Program-made: the position numbers and the translations under genes | Part shown: piece after piece, positions 5,005 through 5,834 of the stretch | Layout of the letters: each line of letters begins with the position of its first letter | Numbering within the stretch: the stretch's first letter is position 1 | Origin: an uncultured Eubacteriales bacterium | GTDB taxonomy: Bacteria > Bacillota > Clostridia > Lachnospirales > Lachnospiraceae | Direction: 5' to 3' | NCBI GenBank assembly: GCA_900321505.1 | Contig: ONWK01000123.1 | Location: 1 to 5,834 of the forward strand | DNA length: 5,834 nucleotides | The notes under the pieces: generated by a model | What the model was told of the DNA's origin: nothing | The model's database searches: none | What the model saw: only the letters and a program-made list of their open reading frames with translations

Positions 5005-5834
5005 ATGAAGACTATCATTGATCAATTGGAAGTGTTCACTAAGGAGAGCCCGAATACTGCGATTCTCTTTGATGAAGCTCATTCCAAGGGGATTACCTAT
5101 GCGCAGTTTGATGATATGACCGGCAGAGTATATGCATATCTGAAGAAAAAAGGCATCGGCAAGGAGGATTTTGTTCTCATCGATCTTCCCCGCGGTATCG
5201 CTCCGATCATTGCCATGGTGGGTGTATGGAAGGCAGGTGCTGCCTGGGCTCTGGTAGAGGATACCTATGCTCCGGAGCGTATAAAATATATCCGGGAGGA
5301 CTGTGGCTGCAAGATAGAACTGAATGCCGAAGCGTGGGGAGAGCTATCCCGTGAAGATCCGATCTTTGGACATGAGGAGGTATCTGAGCATGATGCTGCA
5401 TATGCGATCTATACCTCAGGAACCACCGGAAATCCCAAGGGAGTTCTCCATGAATACGGAAATCTCGGACGGGCCATAGATTCTATCATGATCAATGGCA
5501 CATCGCCCTTTACTGACAAGGACAGGCTTGCCCTTCTTGCTCCTCTGAATTTCGTGGCATCAGTCATAGTAATCCTGAGATGCTTAAGCGTTTTCGGCGC
5601 AAAAACCTTCGTTGTGGGCTATGCAACCATTAAAAATCCCGGTGCGCTGAAACGGTTCTTCATTGAAAAGCGTATAACCATTACCTTCCTTACGCCTTCA
5701 TATGTACGTATGCTGGGTAATACCACAGGTCCCTTCCTTCGTATGCTCTTTGTAGGCAGCGAGCCTGCAAACAATGTATATAATAAGAAGCTGGATATCA
5801 TCAATATTTACGCCTGCTCCGAAAGCGGTTTCGC
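5005..5834 (+). CDS. AMP-binding (adenylation) domain enzyme, NRPS/DltA-like, cut by the window edge
   Basis: The first 276 residues of an adenylate-forming enzyme; the frame is open to the right edge, so the gene is partial only because of the window. It should activate a carboxylic acid with ATP, probably for transfer to a carrier-protein thiol. Core motifs appear in order: GITYAQFD (A1 region, 29-36), KAGAAWALVEDTYAPERI (A2, 76-93), the phosphate-binding loop YTSGTTGNPKGV (A3, 136-147), an A4-like APLNFVASV (179-187), and NIYACSESG (A5-like, 267-275). The order and short linkers resemble stand-alone amino-acid adenylation domains such as DltA and NRPS A domains rather than acyl-CoA synthetases. 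No condensation domain precedes it, since it starts at its own ATG. In the A4 motif the usual Asp of FDxS is Val184 (or Asn182 if the gap is placed differently), so a standard alpha-amino acid substrate is doubtful. Downstream domains and partners are outside the window. Confidence 0.85.
   Translation, partial: MKTIIDQLEVFTKESPNTAILFDEAHSKGITYAQFDDMTGRVYAYLKKKGIGKEDFVLIDLPRGIAPIIAMVGVWKAGAAWALVEDTYAPERIKYIREDCGCKIELNAEAWGELSREDPIFGHEEVSEHDAAYAIYTSGTTGNPKGVLHEYGNLGRAIDSIMINGTSPFTDKDRLALLAPLNFVASVIVILRCLSVFGAKTFVVGYATIKNPGALKRFFIEKRITITFLTPSYVRMLGNTTGPFLRMLFVGSEPANNVYNKKLDIINIYACSESGF

Overview
The window looks like chromosomal DNA from a low-to-mid GC Gram-positive anaerobe of the class Clostridia, most likely a Lachnospiraceae-type gut or rumen bacterium. 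This is inferred from the AGGAG/GAGG-type ribosome binding sites, sigma-A promoters with extended -10 (TGN) elements, short intrinsic terminators, and the gene families present. No RNA gene, insertion sequence, CRISPR array or phage gene was seen. No gene-free stretch exceeds 300 bases.

Layout. (1) Positions 1-122 are a leader with a promoter and no recognisable gene. (2) Positions 123-1808 (+) encode a membrane-anchored HD-GYP protein: seven membrane spans, a PAS-like linker, a coiled coil and an intact HD-GYP domain. It is predicted to degrade cyclic di-GMP and is closed by an intrinsic terminator at 1824-1856. (3) Positions 1978-2751 and 2744-3427 (+) form a translationally coupled pair: a VTC-type polyphosphate polymerase domain protein and a DUF4956 membrane protein, overlapping by 8 bases. 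A candidate promoter lies in the AT-rich gap before them. (4) A 12-bp GC-rich hairpin at 3484-3516 separates this pair from a convergent CPA2 cation:proton antiporter on the minus strand (3524-4726). (5) Two divergent promoters at about 4789-4869 drive the antiporter leftward and, rightward after a leader of about 130 bases, a stand-alone amino-acid/acyl adenylation enzyme (AMP-binding superfamily). That last gene starts at 5005 and runs off the right edge.

How they work together. The first gene is its own transcription unit and probably converts an external or membrane signal into a change in cyclic di-GMP. The polymerase/DUF4956 pair is the most interesting part. The soluble protein has the tunnel residues of a VTC/CYTH-fold enzyme that builds polyphosphate from nucleotide triphosphate, and its partner is a small four-span membrane protein. 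The arrangement suggests a two-component synthesis-and-translocation system analogous to the eukaryotic VTC complex, but the function of DUF4956 is unproven. The antiporter probably serves pH or cation homeostasis. The adenylation enzyme activates an unknown carboxylic acid; the conserved aspartate that usually holds the substrate amino group appears to be replaced. No functional link between the antiporter, the adenylation enzyme and the left-hand genes is visible beyond proximity.
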